From: Aestuariibacter sp.
GTDB lineage: Bacteria > Pseudomonadota > Gammaproteobacteria > Enterobacterales > Alteromonadaceae
DNA: 64,000 nucleotides
Direction: 5' to 3'
Assembly (NCBI GenBank): GCA_017794925.1
Contig: CP051238.1
Location: 3,338,346 to 3,402,345, forward strand
A program made the position numbers and the translations under genes. The notes beneath the pieces are model-generated. The model saw nothing but the letters and a program-made list of their open reading frames with translations, was not told where the DNA came from and ran no database searches. Of this stretch, positions 18,889 to 28,994 are shown in pieces; within the stretch, counting starts at the first letter, position 1, and every line of letters starts with the position of its first letter.

Positions 18889-20169
18889 ATGGCAGATCAA
18901 AAAGCCATTCTGAAAGCGGGCGACAAGGAAATAGAACTTCCTATTTTGTCCGGAACAGCTGGACAGGATGTAATCGACATTCGCGCCCTGGGCAAGCACG
19001 GCTACTTCACCTATGACCCGGGTTTCTTGGCGACTGGATCTTGCGAGTCTTCCATCACATTTATAGACGGCGAAAAAGGTGTGTTGTTACACCGCGGTTT
19101 CCCAATTGAATCGCTGGCACGTGATGCAACTTACCTTGAAGTATGTCACATGCTTCTTCACGGTGACGCGCCAAATCAGGAAGAATACGACAACTTCGAG
19201 AACACTATTAAGCGCCACACTATGGTGCACGAACAAATTAATATGTTCTTCCACGGCTTCCGCAACGACGCTCACCCTATGGCGATGTTGAACGGTACTG
19301 TGGGTGCAATGTCATCTTTCTACCACAGCGATCTTGATGTATCTAACCCTGACCAGCGTGTTCGCTGTGCACACCGTTTGATTGCGAAGATGCCAACCCT
19401 GGTAGCCATGTGTTACAAGTACAACATCGGTCAGCCATTCGTTTACCCAAGAAACGACCTGAGCTATGCGGCAAACTTCCTGAACATGATGTTCTCTGTA
19501 CCGGCAGAAGATTATGTAATCAGCCCGGCCGTTGAACGCGCAATGGATCGCATTTTCACGCTTCACGCCGACCACGAACAAAACGCATCAACGTCTACAG
19601 TGCGTTTAGCGGGTTCTTCTGGTGCTAACCCTTACGCGTGTATCGCCGCTGGTGTTGCATCACTGTGGGGCCCTGCGCACGGCGGTGCCAATGAAGCCTG
19701 CCTACAAATGCTGGAAGAAATCGGTTCAGTTGATCGCATTCCTGAGTTTATTGCTCGCGCGAAAGACAAGAATGACCCATTCCGACTGATGGGCTTCGGT
19801 CACCGTGTTTACAAAAACTACGACCCGCGTGCTACCGTTATGCGTGAAAGCTGCCACGAAGTACTGAAAGAGCTGAATGTACAGGATCCGTTACTAGACG
19901 TTGCAATGGAGCTTGAGCGCATCGCACTTGAAGACCCGTACTTCGCAGAGAAGAAACTGTTCCCGAACGTTGATTTCTACTCAGGTATCGTACTGAAAGC
20001 GATTGGTATTCCTACCAACATGTTTACGTGTATTTTCGCCTTGTCTCGCACAGTAGGCTGGATTTCACACTGGCATGAAATGATGTCTGACCCAGGTCAG
20101 AAAATTGGTCGTCCTCGTCAGTTATATACTGGCCACACAGAACGTCCATACACGCCGCTTAATAAGTAA
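18889..20169 (+). CDS. gltA: Citrate synthase, type II (hexameric)
   Basis: Condenses acetyl-CoA with oxaloacetate to citrate, the entry step of the TCA cycle. Its 426 residues match the Gram-negative NADH-sensitive type. The catalytic residues are visible: His264 in GPAHGGANE, His305 in [13 protein letters not shown] and Asp362 in NVDFYSG. The N-terminal small domain ([17 protein letters not shown]) and the C-terminal [23 protein letters not shown] are typical. It is divergent from sdhCDAB-sucABCD, the classic enterobacterial order, and is followed by its own terminator. The ribosome site is GAGGAG. Confidence 0.98.
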   Translation: MADQKAILKAGDKEIELPILSGTAGQDVIDIRALGKHGYFTYDPGFLATGSCESSITFIDGEKGVLLHRGFPIESLARDATYLEVCHMLLHGDAPNQEEYDNFENTIKRHTMVHEQINMFFHGFRNDAHPMAMLNGTVGAMSSFYHSDLDVSNPDQRVRCAHRLIAKMPTLVAMCYKYNIGQPFVYPRNDLSYAANFLNMMFSVPAEDYVISPAVERAMDRIFTLHADHEQNASTSTVRLAGSSGANPYACIAAGVASLWGPAHGGANEACLQMLEEIGSVDRIPEFIARAKDKNDPFRLMGFGHRVYKNYDPRATVMRESCHEVLKELNVQDPLLDVAMELERIALEDPYFAEKKLFPNVDFYSGIVLKAIGIPTNMFTCIFALSRTVGWISHWHEMMSDPGQKIGRPRQLYTGHTERPYTPLNK

Positions 20170-20183
20170 CCCTTAAGCGATGT

Positions 20184-20210
20184 AAAAAGGCCCTTGATGG
20201 GCCTTTTTTT
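20184..20210 (+). terminator. Rho-independent terminator of gltA
   Basis: AAAAAGGCCC (20184-20193) and GGGCCTTTTT (20199-20208) pair around a five-base loop, followed by more T. It lies 14 bases after the gltA stop. Confidence 0.93.
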
Positions 20211-20425
20211 GTCACTAAAAATACGATTATCAGTCCAGTGTCCATGATTAGGCTAATGAAATGATCGTAATAAGTAACCTGACTGTACAATTTTATAGAT
20301 ACCAACTAGTTAAATAATCGTTAACAAGTCAAAAACGCGCCAAAATACTGTTTGTTTCTTATACTATTTTGCTAACACCTTAGAAACAAAAGTAATAAAT
20401 ACAATTAATATGTTATAAAGAAGCG

Positions 20426-20854
20426 ATGAGTAAAATGAAAATACAGGCAAAAATTCTTGGCTTCGCAGGCCTGATTCCTTTTATTGCATTAAACATTGCA
20501 CTGTTTGCAGATGCGTTGCCCACCAGTTTAGTTTACATCTTGTTTACACAATACTCTGCGGTATTGCTGTCTTTTTTCGGTGGAATTCACTGGTATGATG
20601 CAATTAGCAGTAACAAAAGCGGACATCAAATGTATGTCGCCATGCTGCCGACCATTATAGGTTGGTTATGCCTGACTCAAACAGGCGCTCAGTGGGTCCT
20701 TGGTGTATTAAGTATCAGTTATCTGTTGCTTTTGTTCTACGATAAACAGGTTCTCACATTGCCAAAATCCATCGTGGTGGAATACACCAAACTAAGAATG
20801 ATTCTAACAACTGTTGTCGTGTTATCACATGCAGTTATGATTTTTGCCCGTTAG
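20426..20854 (+). CDS. DUF3429 family inner-membrane protein
   Basis: A hydrophobic protein of 142 residues with about four membrane helices (ILGFAGLIPFIALNIALF, YSAVLLSFFGGIHW, MLPTIIGWLCL and LGVLSISYLLLLF, plus a last one at the C-terminus). The SFFGGIHWYDAI segment is the DUF3429 signature. The function of the family is unknown. A second ATG three codons in is equally possible because neither has a strong ribosome site. The gene stands alone between the gltA terminator and a convergent terminator shared with manB. Confidence 0.75.
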   Translation: MSKMKIQAKILGFAGLIPFIALNIALFADALPTSLVYILFTQYSAVLLSFFGGIHWYDAISSNKSGHQMYVAMLPTIIGWLCLTQTGAQWVLGVLSISYLLLLFYDKQVLTLPKSIVVEYTKLRMILTTVVVLSHAVMIFAR

Positions 20855-20896
20855 GACGTTCACTTTACGAATGGGAACGGCGGATACCCGTACAAA

Positions 20897-20930
20897 AAAG
20901 CCCCGTCAGCACAGCTAACGGGGCTTTCTT
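20897..20930. terminator. Convergent terminator between the DUF3429 gene and manB
   Basis: AAAGCCCCGT (20897-20906) pairs with ACGGGGCTTT (20918-20927), with an inner AGC/GCT extension, and there are A or T runs on both sides. It can serve both converging genes. Confidence 0.85.
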
Positions 20931-20946
20931 TAAAAGATTAAAATGC

Positions 20947-22407
20947 TTATTCAGCGCGAATCAATTCAAGTAACTCTTCCGTTTTCTCTTCCATTAACGG
21001 AATGTCACCTTTGGATTCTACGTTCAGACGTATAACAGGCTCAGTATTTGATTTACGCAAATTAAAGCGCCATGAGCCAAACTCAAGGCCGATGCCATCA
21101 GTTTCATCAATCACTTCAGCAAGAGGCTGATACTTATCTAAAACGCGTTTTAACGCCGCATCTGCGTCTTTAAGCTTACTGTTTATCTCACCTGACGACG
21201 GGAATGCAGCAATACGCTCTTCCACCAAAGACGCCAGCGATTTTTGAGAGGTACACAATAACTCAGCAACTAACAGCCACGGAATCATGCCAGAGTCACA
21301 GTAGGCAAAATCACGGAAGTAATGGTGAGCACTCATCTCGCCACCATAAATAGCATCTTCCTTACGCATACGCTCCTTTATAAACGCATGACCCGTTTTA
21401 CACTTAATAGCTGTGCCACCTGCAGTATTTATGATGTCCTCTGTGTTCCAGTAGACACGTGGATCGTAGATGATTTTATTGTCGCTGCCTTTGTCCAGAA
21501 AAGCTTTGGCCAACAAGCCAACGATGTAATAGCCTTCGATGAAATTACCATCCGCGTCAAACAGGAAGCAGCGATCAAAGTCACCATCCCAGGCAATACC
21601 AAAATCAGCGCCATGTTCCTTTACCGCGTTGGCCGTGTCGGCACGATTTTCGGGTAGTAGTGGGTTTGGGATGCCATTAGGGAATGTACCGTCCGGATGA
21701 TGATGAATTTTTACAAACTCAATAGGGACATCTTTTTCAAGCAGCTTTTTCTCAAGTGCATCCAATGCGGCACCAGCCGCACCATTACCCGCATTGGTCA
21801 CGATCTTCAACGGTGTAAAGTTGTTAATATCAACGTACGATAATATGTGCGACGCATACGCATCCATATTGGCGTGACGATGATACTGGCCAGTCTCAGC
21901 CAGTATATCAGTGGCGATATGCGCCTTACCGCTGTAGAACGCATCAGCGTCAATTTTTGCACTTTTCGCATAAAACTCCAGACGTTCTGCAACGTATGCA
22001 TCATCCAGTAGTTCTGCCCGGTCTTTAATTGCATTTAAGCCGGTATCACCGCTAATGGGTACAGAACCCGCTTTTACCAGCTTCATCCCATTGTAGTTGA
22101 TAGGATTGTGACTCGCCGTTACTTCAATACCACCATCTACACCTAAATGCTTGGTTGCGAAGTAAATTTCTTCTGTACCGGCCATACCAATGTCCGTTAC
22201 CACTGCGCCGCCATCGATCAACCCTGCACTTAATGCGAGTTTTAGAGGGCCGGAAGTAAGACGAACATCCCCCCCCACAACAACCGACTTCGCATTCAGT
22301 TCTTCAGCAAACGCAAAACCAATACGATAGGCAACTTCTTCATTTAGCTGGCTATTGAGCTCACCGCGAATATCGTAAGCTTTAAAACAGGTAATTGGTG
22401 TACTCAT
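20947..22407 (-). CDS. manB: Phosphomannomutase
   Basis: Interconverts mannose-6-phosphate and mannose-1-phosphate for GDP-mannose synthesis. Its 486 residues closely follow the CpsG/ManB type: [13 protein letters not shown] at the start, [16 protein letters not shown], and TASHNP with the phosphorylated Ser99. The metal-binding DGDFDR loop and a C-terminal phosphate-binding [12 protein letters not shown] follow. It is 14 bases downstream of manC, the usual pairing. GDP-mannose feeds LPS, capsule or exopolysaccharide; no glycosyltransferases are nearby, so the end product is not shown here. Confidence 0.95.
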   Translation of the reverse strand: MSTPITCFKAYDIRGELNSQLNEEVAYRIGFAFAEELNAKSVVVGGDVRLTSGPLKLALSAGLIDGGAVVTDIGMAGTEEIYFATKHLGVDGGIEVTASHNPINYNGMKLVKAGSVPISGDTGLNAIKDRAELLDDAYVAERLEFYAKSAKIDADAFYSGKAHIATDILAETGQYHRHANMDAYASHILSYVDINNFTPLKIVTNAGNGAAGAALDALEKKLLEKDVPIEFVKIHHHPDGTFPNGIPNPLLPENRADTANAVKEHGADFGIAWDGDFDRCFLFDADGNFIEGYYIVGLLAKAFLDKGSDNKIIYDPRVYWNTEDIINTAGGTAIKCKTGHAFIKERMRKEDAIYGGEMSAHHYFRDFAYCDSGMIPWLLVAELLCTSQKSLASLVEERIAAFPSSGEINSKLKDADAALKRVLDKYQPLAEVIDETDGIGLEFGSWRFNLRKSNTEPVIRLNVESKGDIPLMEEKTEELLELIRAE

Positions 22408-22421
22408 ACTGCACTGCCCTT

Positions 22422-23834
22422 CTATTTCGATTCTGTACGACCGTAACGGTCTGAAAAACGGACAATATCGTCTTCACCCAAATAGGCACCGGATTGAACT
22501 TCAATCAGTTCCAGTGGAATTTTCCCTGGGTTTTCGAGTGCGTGAACTTCACCGATTGGAATATAAACAGACTCGTTCTCGGTAACGAGTTGTGTATTCT
22601 CGCCAATGGTGACACTGGCAGTACCGGATACCACAATCCAGTGCTCAGCACGGTGATGGTGCATTTGTACAGAGAGTTTTTCACCCGGTTTCACCGTAAT
22701 GCGTTTCACCTGGAAACGCTCGCCATTGTCGATAGAGTCATAGCTACCCCACGGACGAAACACTTCGCGATGGAACTGGAACTCCGGTCTTTGTTCCGCT
22801 TTTAATTTGTTTACGACATTCTTAATGTCCTGAACCTTGTCTTTGTGAGCGACCATAACCGCGTCTTTGGTCTCCACCACGACAACGTCATCCAGGCCAA
22901 CTACAGAAATTAACCGTTCTTCCGCGTTGATGTAGCTGTTATTTACGCCTTCAAGAATGGCATCACCCACTACGACATTGCCGTTTTCGTCTTTTTCATC
23001 GGCCGTTTCCCAAAGTGATGACCAACTACCTACGTCTGACCAGCCGGCATCCAGCGGGATCATAGCCGCATGTTCCGTTTTTTCCATGACCGCATAGTCG
23101 ATAGAGTCATCCGGACATGTTGCAAAAATGTCAGGGTCAATACGGATAAAGTCTAAATCTTTGCTTTCAGATTCAATCGCTTTTTCACAAATGGTCAGCA
23201 TGTCAGGCGCGTATTTTTTAAGCTCTGCCAAATAGGTACTTGCCTTGAACATAAACATACCGCTGTTCCAGAAATAGTTGCCCGATGCAACATATTGCTC
23301 TGCGGTGGCCATATCAGGCTTTTCAACGAATTGCTCGACCTTCATACCATTGCCGAGCGATTCGCCGCCTTTGATATATCCGTAACCCGTGTGAGGTTGA
23401 TCCGGTACGATACCAAAGGTGACCAGGTGACCTTCCAAAGCAAGAGCATTCGCTTCAGCAACGGCTTTGTGAAACGCAGCCTGATTTTTTATCAAGTGAT
23501 CAGCCGCCAGAATTAATAACACAGGGTCCTCGTTTGACTGTGTTGCATGTAATGCAGCAAGCGCAATAGCGGGCGCGGTATTACGTCCCACCGGCTCTAA
23601 AATGATGCCACCGTGCTCACTTTGCATCTTGCGAAGTTGCTCAGCAACCAAAAACCGGTGTGCGTCGTTGCAGATAACAATGGGTTGCGACGCATCAGAT
23701 CCGTTAAGGCGCGCTAAGGTGTCCTGTAACATAGTTTGGTCTGATGTGAGTGCAAGAAATTGCTTCGGTAATGCTGCGCGAGATTTTGGCCATAAACGAC
23801 TGCCAGAACCACCGGCTAAAACGACTGGTTTCAT
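22422..23834 (-). CDS. manC: Mannose-1-phosphate guanylyltransferase / mannose-6-phosphate isomerase
   Basis: A bifunctional type II enzyme of 470 residues. The N-terminal nucleotidyltransferase domain begins [23 protein letters not shown] and makes GDP-mannose from GTP and mannose-1-phosphate. The C-terminal cupin domain, with [17 protein letters not shown] and [14 protein letters not shown], is the type II phosphomannose isomerase with its metal-binding His and Glu. With manB it covers the route from fructose-6-phosphate to GDP-mannose. A ribosome site AGGAA precedes the ATG, and a long inverted repeat lies in the upstream leader. Confidence 0.96.
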   Translation of the reverse strand: MKPVVLAGGSGSRLWPKSRAALPKQFLALTSDQTMLQDTLARLNGSDASQPIVICNDAHRFLVAEQLRKMQSEHGGIILEPVGRNTAPAIALAALHATQSNEDPVLLILAADHLIKNQAAFHKAVAEANALALEGHLVTFGIVPDQPHTGYGYIKGGESLGNGMKVEQFVEKPDMATAEQYVASGNYFWNSGMFMFKASTYLAELKKYAPDMLTICEKAIESESKDLDFIRIDPDIFATCPDDSIDYAVMEKTEHAAMIPLDAGWSDVGSWSSLWETADEKDENGNVVVGDAILEGVNNSYINAEERLISVVGLDDVVVVETKDAVMVAHKDKVQDIKNVVNKLKAEQRPEFQFHREVFRPWGSYDSIDNGERFQVKRITVKPGEKLSVQMHHHRAEHWIVVSGTASVTIGENTQLVTENESVYIPIGEVHALENPGKIPLELIEVQSGAYLGEDDIVRFSDRYGRTESK

Positions 23835-23857
23835 TTGAGTTCCTGTTGATATGATTT

Positions 23858-23904
23858 GGGCTGGTTTTGCTGTTGCAGATTGTTCAATTTTACTGCGCCA
23901 GCCC
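23858..23904 (-). ncRNA. Inverted repeat in the manC leader
   Basis: GGGCTGG (23858-23864) pairs with CCAGCCC (23898-23904), and inside it GCAG (23875-23878) pairs with CTGC (23893-23896). It starts 24 bases before the manC ATG and could form a hairpin in the manCB leader. It lacks a U run, so it is not a standard terminator of the upstream pirin gene. Confidence 0.35.
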
Positions 23905-24010
23905 CTATTTAATTCCTCATACCATGTTAATCAAGCCGGCCAAGCCAATCAACACAAGAAACCCTTAAAATACCACTTTATTCGCTAATTTTCAGATTTG
24001 CTCTGTTCAA

Positions 24011-24853
24011 CTAAGCCAAGGCACCTCGCTGATAGTCAAACAAAGCCTGTTGAATTTCAGTCTGGGTATTCATTACAAAGGGGCCATATTGAACAATGGG
24101 CTCGCCGATAGGCTTAGCAGCGACTAAAATAGCCTTGCCCGCTCCTACTGCGTCAGTGCCGCAATCCAGCACAACCTGATCGCCATCGTTCAAGACCCCC
24201 AGTGTACCGGCCGCAATAACACTGCCTTCAGTCTGCAAGCTGCCTTCATAACAGTAAATAAAAGCGTTGTGTCCTTCTTCGACAGGTACTGTCACGCTGG
24301 TTTCTGCATCCCAATGGATATCAATAAAAAGCGGCGAGACTTTAGCTGTTTTTACCGGCCCATTGACACCCGCTAATTCCCCTGCCAGCACTTTCACGTT
24401 TACATGCTCATTCAGCGCAACCGTTTCTACCTCCGCCGCGGGTATATCCTGATAACCGGGTAAAGACATCTTGTCTTTCGCAGGCAAATTAACCCATAGC
24501 TGAAAGCCTTTGAGTAAACCATCTGTTTGTTCCGGCATTTCTTCATGAATGATACCGCGACCCGCATTCATCCACTGCAGGCCTCCTGTTTCAATGACCC
24601 CTTCATTTCCCACAGAGTCTTTGTGCCGCATTTTCCCCTTCAGCATGTACGTTACTGTCTGAAACCCCCGGTGTGGATGGGCAGGAAACCCGGCTATGTA
24701 TTCATTGGGCTTATCTGAACCAAAAAAATCAAGCATTAGGAAAGGATCTAAGTGGCGCAACATGGGCTGACCTATGATACGGGTTAAACTGACGCCTGCC
24801 CCGTCTTGTGTGCCAACGCCCTGCACGCGTTGTTTCACATTTCTGTTTTTCAT
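24011..24853 (-). CDS. Pirin family protein
   Basis: A bicupin protein of 280 residues. The N-terminal cupin has the metal-binding pattern FPAHPHRGFQTVTYMLKG, with HxHxx, a later Glu, and a His in GIIHEEMP. The C-terminal cupin (VEEGHNAFIYCYEGS) lacks the metal site, as is usual. Pirins bind iron; some act as quercetin dioxygenases or as redox-linked regulators. It is four bases downstream of the glutathionyl-hydroquinone reductase gene, a sensible pairing for handling flavonoids, quinones or other aromatics. Its ribosome site GGGAG is clear. Confidence 0.9.
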   Translation of the reverse strand: MKNRNVKQRVQGVGTQDGAGVSLTRIIGQPMLRHLDPFLMLDFFGSDKPNEYIAGFPAHPHRGFQTVTYMLKGKMRHKDSVGNEGVIETGGLQWMNAGRGIIHEEMPEQTDGLLKGFQLWVNLPAKDKMSLPGYQDIPAAEVETVALNEHVNVKVLAGELAGVNGPVKTAKVSPLFIDIHWDAETSVTVPVEEGHNAFIYCYEGSLQTEGSVIAAGTLGVLNDGDQVVLDCGTDAVGAGKAILVAAKPIGEPIVQYGPFVMNTQTEIQQALFDYQRGALA

Positions 24854-24857
24854 AAAA

Positions 24858-25790
24858 CTACTCCCATAGCGTCAGAGCGGGGCCAACTGGCACAACACCT
24901 GTCGGATTGATCATGGTGTGACTGTAATAATAATGCGTTTTGATATGGTCCATATTGACTGTTTCAGCAATACCCGGCATGCGATATATGCGTTTCATGT
25001 AATCATAAATTGCCGGATAGTCTCTGATTTGCTTTAGGTTACATTTAAAATGACCATGGTAAACCGGATCAAAGCGAATTAATGTGGTAAATAATCGGAT
25101 ATCTGCCTCAGTAAACGTATCTCCAATTAAATATGATTGGCGGACCAGGCGAGCTTCGACCTTATCCAATGCTGAGAACAGTGACATGACCGCTTGCTCA
25201 TAGGCATTTTGCACTGTCGCAAACCCGGCTTTGTAAACACCGTTATTAATATCGTTGTACACCCACTCATTCACTTCATCAATAGCGCTGCGCAATGCGT
25301 GTGGATAGTAATCATTGTGATTGGCAGTCAGTCCATTAAACGCGCTGTTAAAAAAACGGATGATGTCAGCTGACTCATTATTCACAATTTGCTGTGTTTG
25401 CTTATCCCACAGCACGGGTACAGTGACCCGGGACGTTATTTCAGGGTCAACTCGTTGATACAGTTGATACATGTACTGATGCTGATACAGCATGTCCCCT
25501 GTCGCACCGGGATAGGGTAGAAATGTCCAGCCGTGCTCTCGCATTTTAGGATTAACAACAGAAACGCTTATATGCGGTGATAGTCCTTTTAACTCACGCA
25601 TAATTAACGTTCGATGCGCCCACGGACACGCCAGGGAAACGTAAAGATGGTACCTGCCCGATTCTGGTTTGAATTCTCCCTCATCGGTGATTTCAGAACG
25701 AAACAAAGAAGCCTGGCGCTTAAACTTGCCTTCATTGCCTTTTGTGTCATACCACTTATCGTGCCAATGGCCATCAATTAACAGCCCCAT
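24858..25790 (-). CDS. Glutathionyl-hydroquinone reductase (Xi-class glutathione transferase)
   Basis: Reduces glutathionyl-hydroquinones to hydroquinones, a step in quinone detoxification or lignin- and dye-related aromatic metabolism. Its 310 residues match the YqjG/ECM4 family. SLACPWAHRT holds the catalytic Cys55, and the C-terminal helical domain has FTEADIRLFTTLIRFDPVYHGHFKCN, a hallmark segment. The start ATG at 25790 has GGAG upstream. It is the first gene of the pair with the pirin. Confidence 0.93.
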   Translation of the reverse strand: MGLLIDGHWHDKWYDTKGNEGKFKRQASLFRSEITDEGEFKPESGRYHLYVSLACPWAHRTLIMRELKGLSPHISVSVVNPKMREHGWTFLPYPGATGDMLYQHQYMYQLYQRVDPEITSRVTVPVLWDKQTQQIVNNESADIIRFFNSAFNGLTANHNDYYPHALRSAIDEVNEWVYNDINNGVYKAGFATVQNAYEQAVMSLFSALDKVEARLVRQSYLIGDTFTEADIRLFTTLIRFDPVYHGHFKCNLKQIRDYPAIYDYMKRIYRMPGIAETVNMDHIKTHYYYSHTMINPTGVVPVGPALTLWE

Positions 25791-25913
25791 GGTTTTCTCC
25801 TGTCTGTTTAAACGTAAGATCTGAGTTTATAAACTCATTACTATCATCCCATCATTTCAACATAGGATGCCAAATGAGCGATAACGTAATACTGGGACTA
25901 ATTATTCGATGGA

Positions 25914-27116
25914 TTAGAACAATCTAGACAGCACCTCTCTGGCAATGGGCATCGCACTGGTTGCTGCGGGTGATGGCGCATTGCCAACGTGCAGTGTCAG
26001 CTTAGACGATACAAACTTGAAATCGTGAATTAAATTGCCCTGTCGATCGACAGCTTGCGCCCGAATTCCAGCCCGATAGGGCAAAAAGTCTGCAGCGGTA
26101 ATCCCCGGACAATACCGACTTACCAGCCTGGCGTAATAGTCCTTTGACAGGGACGACCTGAGTTCTTTAACCGCAGACTTTCGGTATTTCCACAACAATT
26201 TCCATACGTCCGTTTTGCCAAAAATATCGAGCAACTGGGACTGAGCAGAAAATACCCCCTCATACACTTCTTTGCCCGTTGCAAGAATAGCGTTGGGTCC
26301 AACCGTCGTATAGCCGCCTATCATTTTGGTAAGGTGCACACCCAAGAACGGCATAGCAGGATCCGGTATTGGGTAGATTAAATGCGAAGAAACCTTGTCG
26401 TATTTTTCAACAAGGCGATAGTACTCGCCACGAAAGGGTAACATGCGAAAATCACAGTCCAACCCCTGACGCTGAATCAATGCATCGCTGTATATACCAG
26501 CACAATTAATTAAAAAGCCCGCTTGAAAGGTTTTGTTACCGGCCGGAGTTGCCGCTGTAACTTCTATTTTATCACCCAGCTCAGAGAGTTGATTAACCGT
26601 ATGTTGAAACTTTACATCTAGGTTTCCTGATTCCATGGCTATCGATAACAAGCAATCTGTCACTTTCTGATAATCAGTGATGCCTGTTTGTCGAACCAAA
26701 AAACCACCCACAGCATGAATGTTAGGCTCAGCTTTCCGTATCTGTTCAGCCGTTAACATTGAAGGATGCAATTCATTTTGCTCACACCGTTCATATAACG
26801 TCTGCATCGCTTGAAGCTCAGCCTTATCCGTCGCAACCAGTAACTTGCCGCATTGCTCAAACGGCAGTTGGTATTGCTGACAAAATGCCAGCGTTTCTTC
26901 CAACCCCTGCCGGCAAAATGTCGCTTTGTAACTTCCCGGTGGATAATAAACGCCGGCGTGAATGACACCTGAGTTTCTTCCGGTTTGTTGACTGGCCGGC
27001 TTATTCGCTTTCTCTAAAAGCAAAATTTTAGCGGATGGTCTTTTTCGGCTAAGCTCGTTAGCGACTGCGGCTCCGATGATACCGGCTCCGACAATGACAA
27101 AATCGTACGCAGACAT
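25914..27116 (-). CDS. lhgO: L-2-hydroxyglutarate oxidase
   Basis: An FAD-dependent enzyme that oxidises L-2-hydroxyglutarate to 2-oxoglutarate and passes electrons to the quinone pool. The dinucleotide fold starts at once: YDFVIVGAGIIGAAVANELS. It is followed by TGRNSGVIHAGVYYPPGSYKA, the LhgO signature, and it ends with HVGNAPSPAATSAMPIA. The frame is open upstream to 27275, but the extra 53 residues look unlike protein and precede the flavin fold, so I take the ATG at 27116 (400 residues). It is divergent from tcdA. Confidence 0.92.
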   Translation of the reverse strand: MSAYDFVIVGAGIIGAAVANELSRKRPSAKILLLEKANKPASQQTGRNSGVIHAGVYYPPGSYKATFCRQGLEETLAFCQQYQLPFEQCGKLLVATDKAELQAMQTLYERCEQNELHPSMLTAEQIRKAEPNIHAVGGFLVRQTGITDYQKVTDCLLSIAMESGNLDVKFQHTVNQLSELGDKIEVTAATPAGNKTFQAGFLINCAGIYSDALIQRQGLDCDFRMLPFRGEYYRLVEKYDKVSSHLIYPIPDPAMPFLGVHLTKMIGGYTTVGPNAILATGKEVYEGVFSAQSQLLDIFGKTDVWKLLWKYRKSAVKELRSSLSKDYYARLVSRYCPGITAADFLPYRAGIRAQAVDRQGNLIHDFKFVSSKLTLHVGNAPSPAATSAMPIAREVLSRLF

Positions 27117-27197
27117 AGGCAAATCATTGAAAAATGGTACACTCGGCCCGATAGTACCTGACCGTAATTTCTCTGCAACACATTCAAGGGTAAAAAT

Positions 27198-27971
27198 ATG
27201 AGCTTTCAGGAGCGATTTGGCGGTATCACTCGCCTCTATGGTAACGAACGCCAACAACAGCTCGCTAACGCACACATCGCTGTTATCGGTATTGGCGGTG
27301 TCGGCTCATGGAGTGCCGAGGCACTCGCCAGGACAGGCATTGGTGCGATCACGCTGTTTGACCTCGATGACATTTGCGTCACCAATACCAATCGCCAAAT
27401 CCATGCATTAACCGACTCAATCGGTGCGCCTAAAGTTGACGTGATGGCTCAGCGCATTAAAGACATTAACCCTGATTGTAATGTAAAGACGGTGGAAGAC
27501 TTTGTCACACCGGATACGGTTATGACTCATTTAGATGGCAATTTTACCGGTGTCATTGAGGCTACCGATTCGGTTACCGCCAAGGCGAGTATTATTTATT
27601 ATTGCAAGCGCAATAAGATCCCGGTTATTACTGTCGGTGGTGCCGGTGGCCAGATAGACCCTACACAGATTACGTGTGGCGATCTCGCCAAAACCATCCA
27701 GGATCCGTTAGCAGCTAAGTTGAGAAACCTGTTGCGCCGTGAATACGGCTTTTCTAAGAACCCAAAACGCAAATTTGGCATTGACTGTGTGTATTCAACG
27801 GAACAATTGCGTTACCCCCAGCCCGATGGTTCGGTGTGTTTTAGCAAATCAATGGAAGATGGCAGTACCCGTCTCGACTGCGCCTCTGGATTTGGTGCAT
27901 CCGTTGCGGTCACCGCAACGTTTGGCATGGTTGCAGCAGCGCGACTCATTAATAAGTTAACCGGGGCGTAG
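27198..27971 (+). CDS. tcdA: tRNA threonylcarbamoyladenosine dehydratase
   Basis: An E1-like enzyme of 257 residues that uses ATP to convert t6A37 into its cyclic form ct6A in tRNAs reading ANN codons. The ThiF/MoeB-type fold is clear: RFGGITRLYGNER, the nucleotide-binding VIGIGGVGSWSAEALARTGIG, DLDDICVTNTNRQ and the later GGAGGQIDP. The usual partners csdA and csdE are not beside it. The ribosome site is AAGGG. It stands alone, divergent from lhgO. Confidence 0.95.
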   Translation: MSFQERFGGITRLYGNERQQQLANAHIAVIGIGGVGSWSAEALARTGIGAITLFDLDDICVTNTNRQIHALTDSIGAPKVDVMAQRIKDINPDCNVKTVEDFVTPDTVMTHLDGNFTGVIEATDSVTAKASIIYYCKRNKIPVITVGGAGGQIDPTQITCGDLAKTIQDPLAAKLRNLLRREYGFSKNPKRKFGIDCVYSTEQLRYPQPDGSVCFSKSMEDGSTRLDCASGFGASVAVTATFGMVAAARLINKLTGA

Positions 27972-28053
27972 CTCTCGACTTTTTAGCAGCTGTCACGCAC
28001 AATCAAAAGATAACATTTAGGCGGAACGAGATAAACAAAAAGGAAAACCGCGT

Positions 28054-28461
28054 ATGAATCAACAAGAACTCGAAACATTGATGTCAGAAAGTGCCCAGGA
28101 TGCCGTAGGTACCAGCAAGGAAATCTTTCAGGTGGATCTGGACTACAGTGCTGACAGCATCGCGCTTGTGGATGACTTACTGCTCGCCTTTGTTGCGCAA
28201 TATCACGATCAGGCATTAGAAGATGAAGCGGTTTTCACCTTGTGTAACATTTATGGTGCCTACATCGGGGAAGTCATGCGTAGCCTGGTAGGCGGACAAT
28301 GGCGCTATGATACGTCAGACGATAAGGCGCCATTTGTTGTCCTGGATGTGGGCGAATACTCGTATGCGTTCGCAGGTATATGCTACGAACGTTTGGTAAA
28401 CGACAGTGCAATTTCAGTAAAAGCGTATTTTGATCAGGCTGTTAGCAACAATACGCAATAA
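28054..28461 (+). CDS. Uncharacterised small acidic protein
   Basis: A soluble acidic protein of 135 residues with a clear AAGGA ribosome site. I do not recognise a named family with certainty. An N-terminal helical part (residues 1-60) leads into the conserved-looking NIYGAYIGEVMRSLVGGQWRYD. Short strands follow (APFVVLDVGEYSYAFAGICYERLVND). The GAYIGE...GGxW pattern resembles small proteins of unknown function found widely in proteobacteria. No signal peptide, membrane helix or catalytic motif is visible. It converges on the DUF2919 gene. Confidence 0.65.
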   Translation: MNQQELETLMSESAQDAVGTSKEIFQVDLDYSADSIALVDDLLLAFVAQYHDQALEDEAVFTLCNIYGAYIGEVMRSLVGGQWRYDTSDDKAPFVVLDVGEYSYAFAGICYERLVNDSAISVKAYFDQAVSNNTQ

Positions 28462-28474
28462 TTTTCTTTGAAAT

Positions 28475-28497
28475 AAAATTGCCGCAGCGGTTATTTT
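28475..28497. terminator. Possible weak convergent terminator
   Basis: AAAATTGCCG (28475-28484) and CGGTTATTTT (28488-28497) match at eight of ten positions around a three-base loop, with T-rich ends in both directions. It overlaps the stop of the DUF2919 gene. Confidence 0.35.
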
Positions 28498-28988
28498 GAA
28501 AGTGGAACCTGTTCTATTTCTGGTATTCGCTGCCAATCTGCAATCATAATTTGCACGTGACGGCTTTTCGTTAGCATATAGGCCATTACACAAAGCCCGA
28601 TGAATATTGAACCGTAATAGACGTTAAATTGCCCGCCAGTTTGAATAGTAAACAATAACACCAACGATAACTGGCCAATAATCCCAATCCAACAAACCGG
28701 CTTTAACCAACGGCGCCAGCCTGCCTTTCCTCGTTTCCAAAAACTCGTTCTGAAGCTGGTTAACACAAATACAAACAGGAAAGGTAATGCCGCGAGTAGT
28801 TGCCAAACCAACCACTCACGATGTACAAATACCAGTTTAAACAAGGTATCTGCTTCTCCTGGTAGCGCCGTAATTAATAGTACCAGCAAGACATCACGGG
28901 CTCCGAACGCCAGAAAACCGTACCACCAGTTCGGCGGCAAAACGACGCCTGCTTCATCATAGCAGTGGAGTGGAAGTTGCAGACTCAA
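28491..28988 (-). CDS. DUF2919 family inner-membrane protein
   Basis: A protein of 165 residues with four likely membrane helices. The N-terminal YDEAGVVLPPNWWYGFLAFGARDVLLVLL resembles the DUF2919 (YfeZ-like) pattern of a short tail with a PP pair and then the first helix. Function unknown. It lies six bases downstream of a GNAT acetyltransferase gene, so the two are co-transcribed. Confidence 0.65.
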   Translation of the reverse strand: MSLQLPLHCYDEAGVVLPPNWWYGFLAFGARDVLLVLLITALPGEADTLFKLVFVHREWLVWQLLAALPFLFVFVLTSFRTSFWKRGKAGWRRWLKPVCWIGIIGQLSLVLLFTIQTGGQFNVYYGSIFIGLCVMAYMLTKSRHVQIMIADWQRIPEIEQVPLSK

Positions 28989-28994
28989 CGCAAA

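Noticed and set aside
20947..23834. manB-manC as part of a capsule or O-antigen cluster
   Set aside because: No glycosyltransferase, flippase or polymerase gene lies near; the pair alone shows only GDP-mannose supply.
27117..27275. N-terminal extension of lhgO
   Set aside because: The extra 53 residues have no signal peptide or domain character, and the flavin-binding fold starts right after the ATG at 27116.
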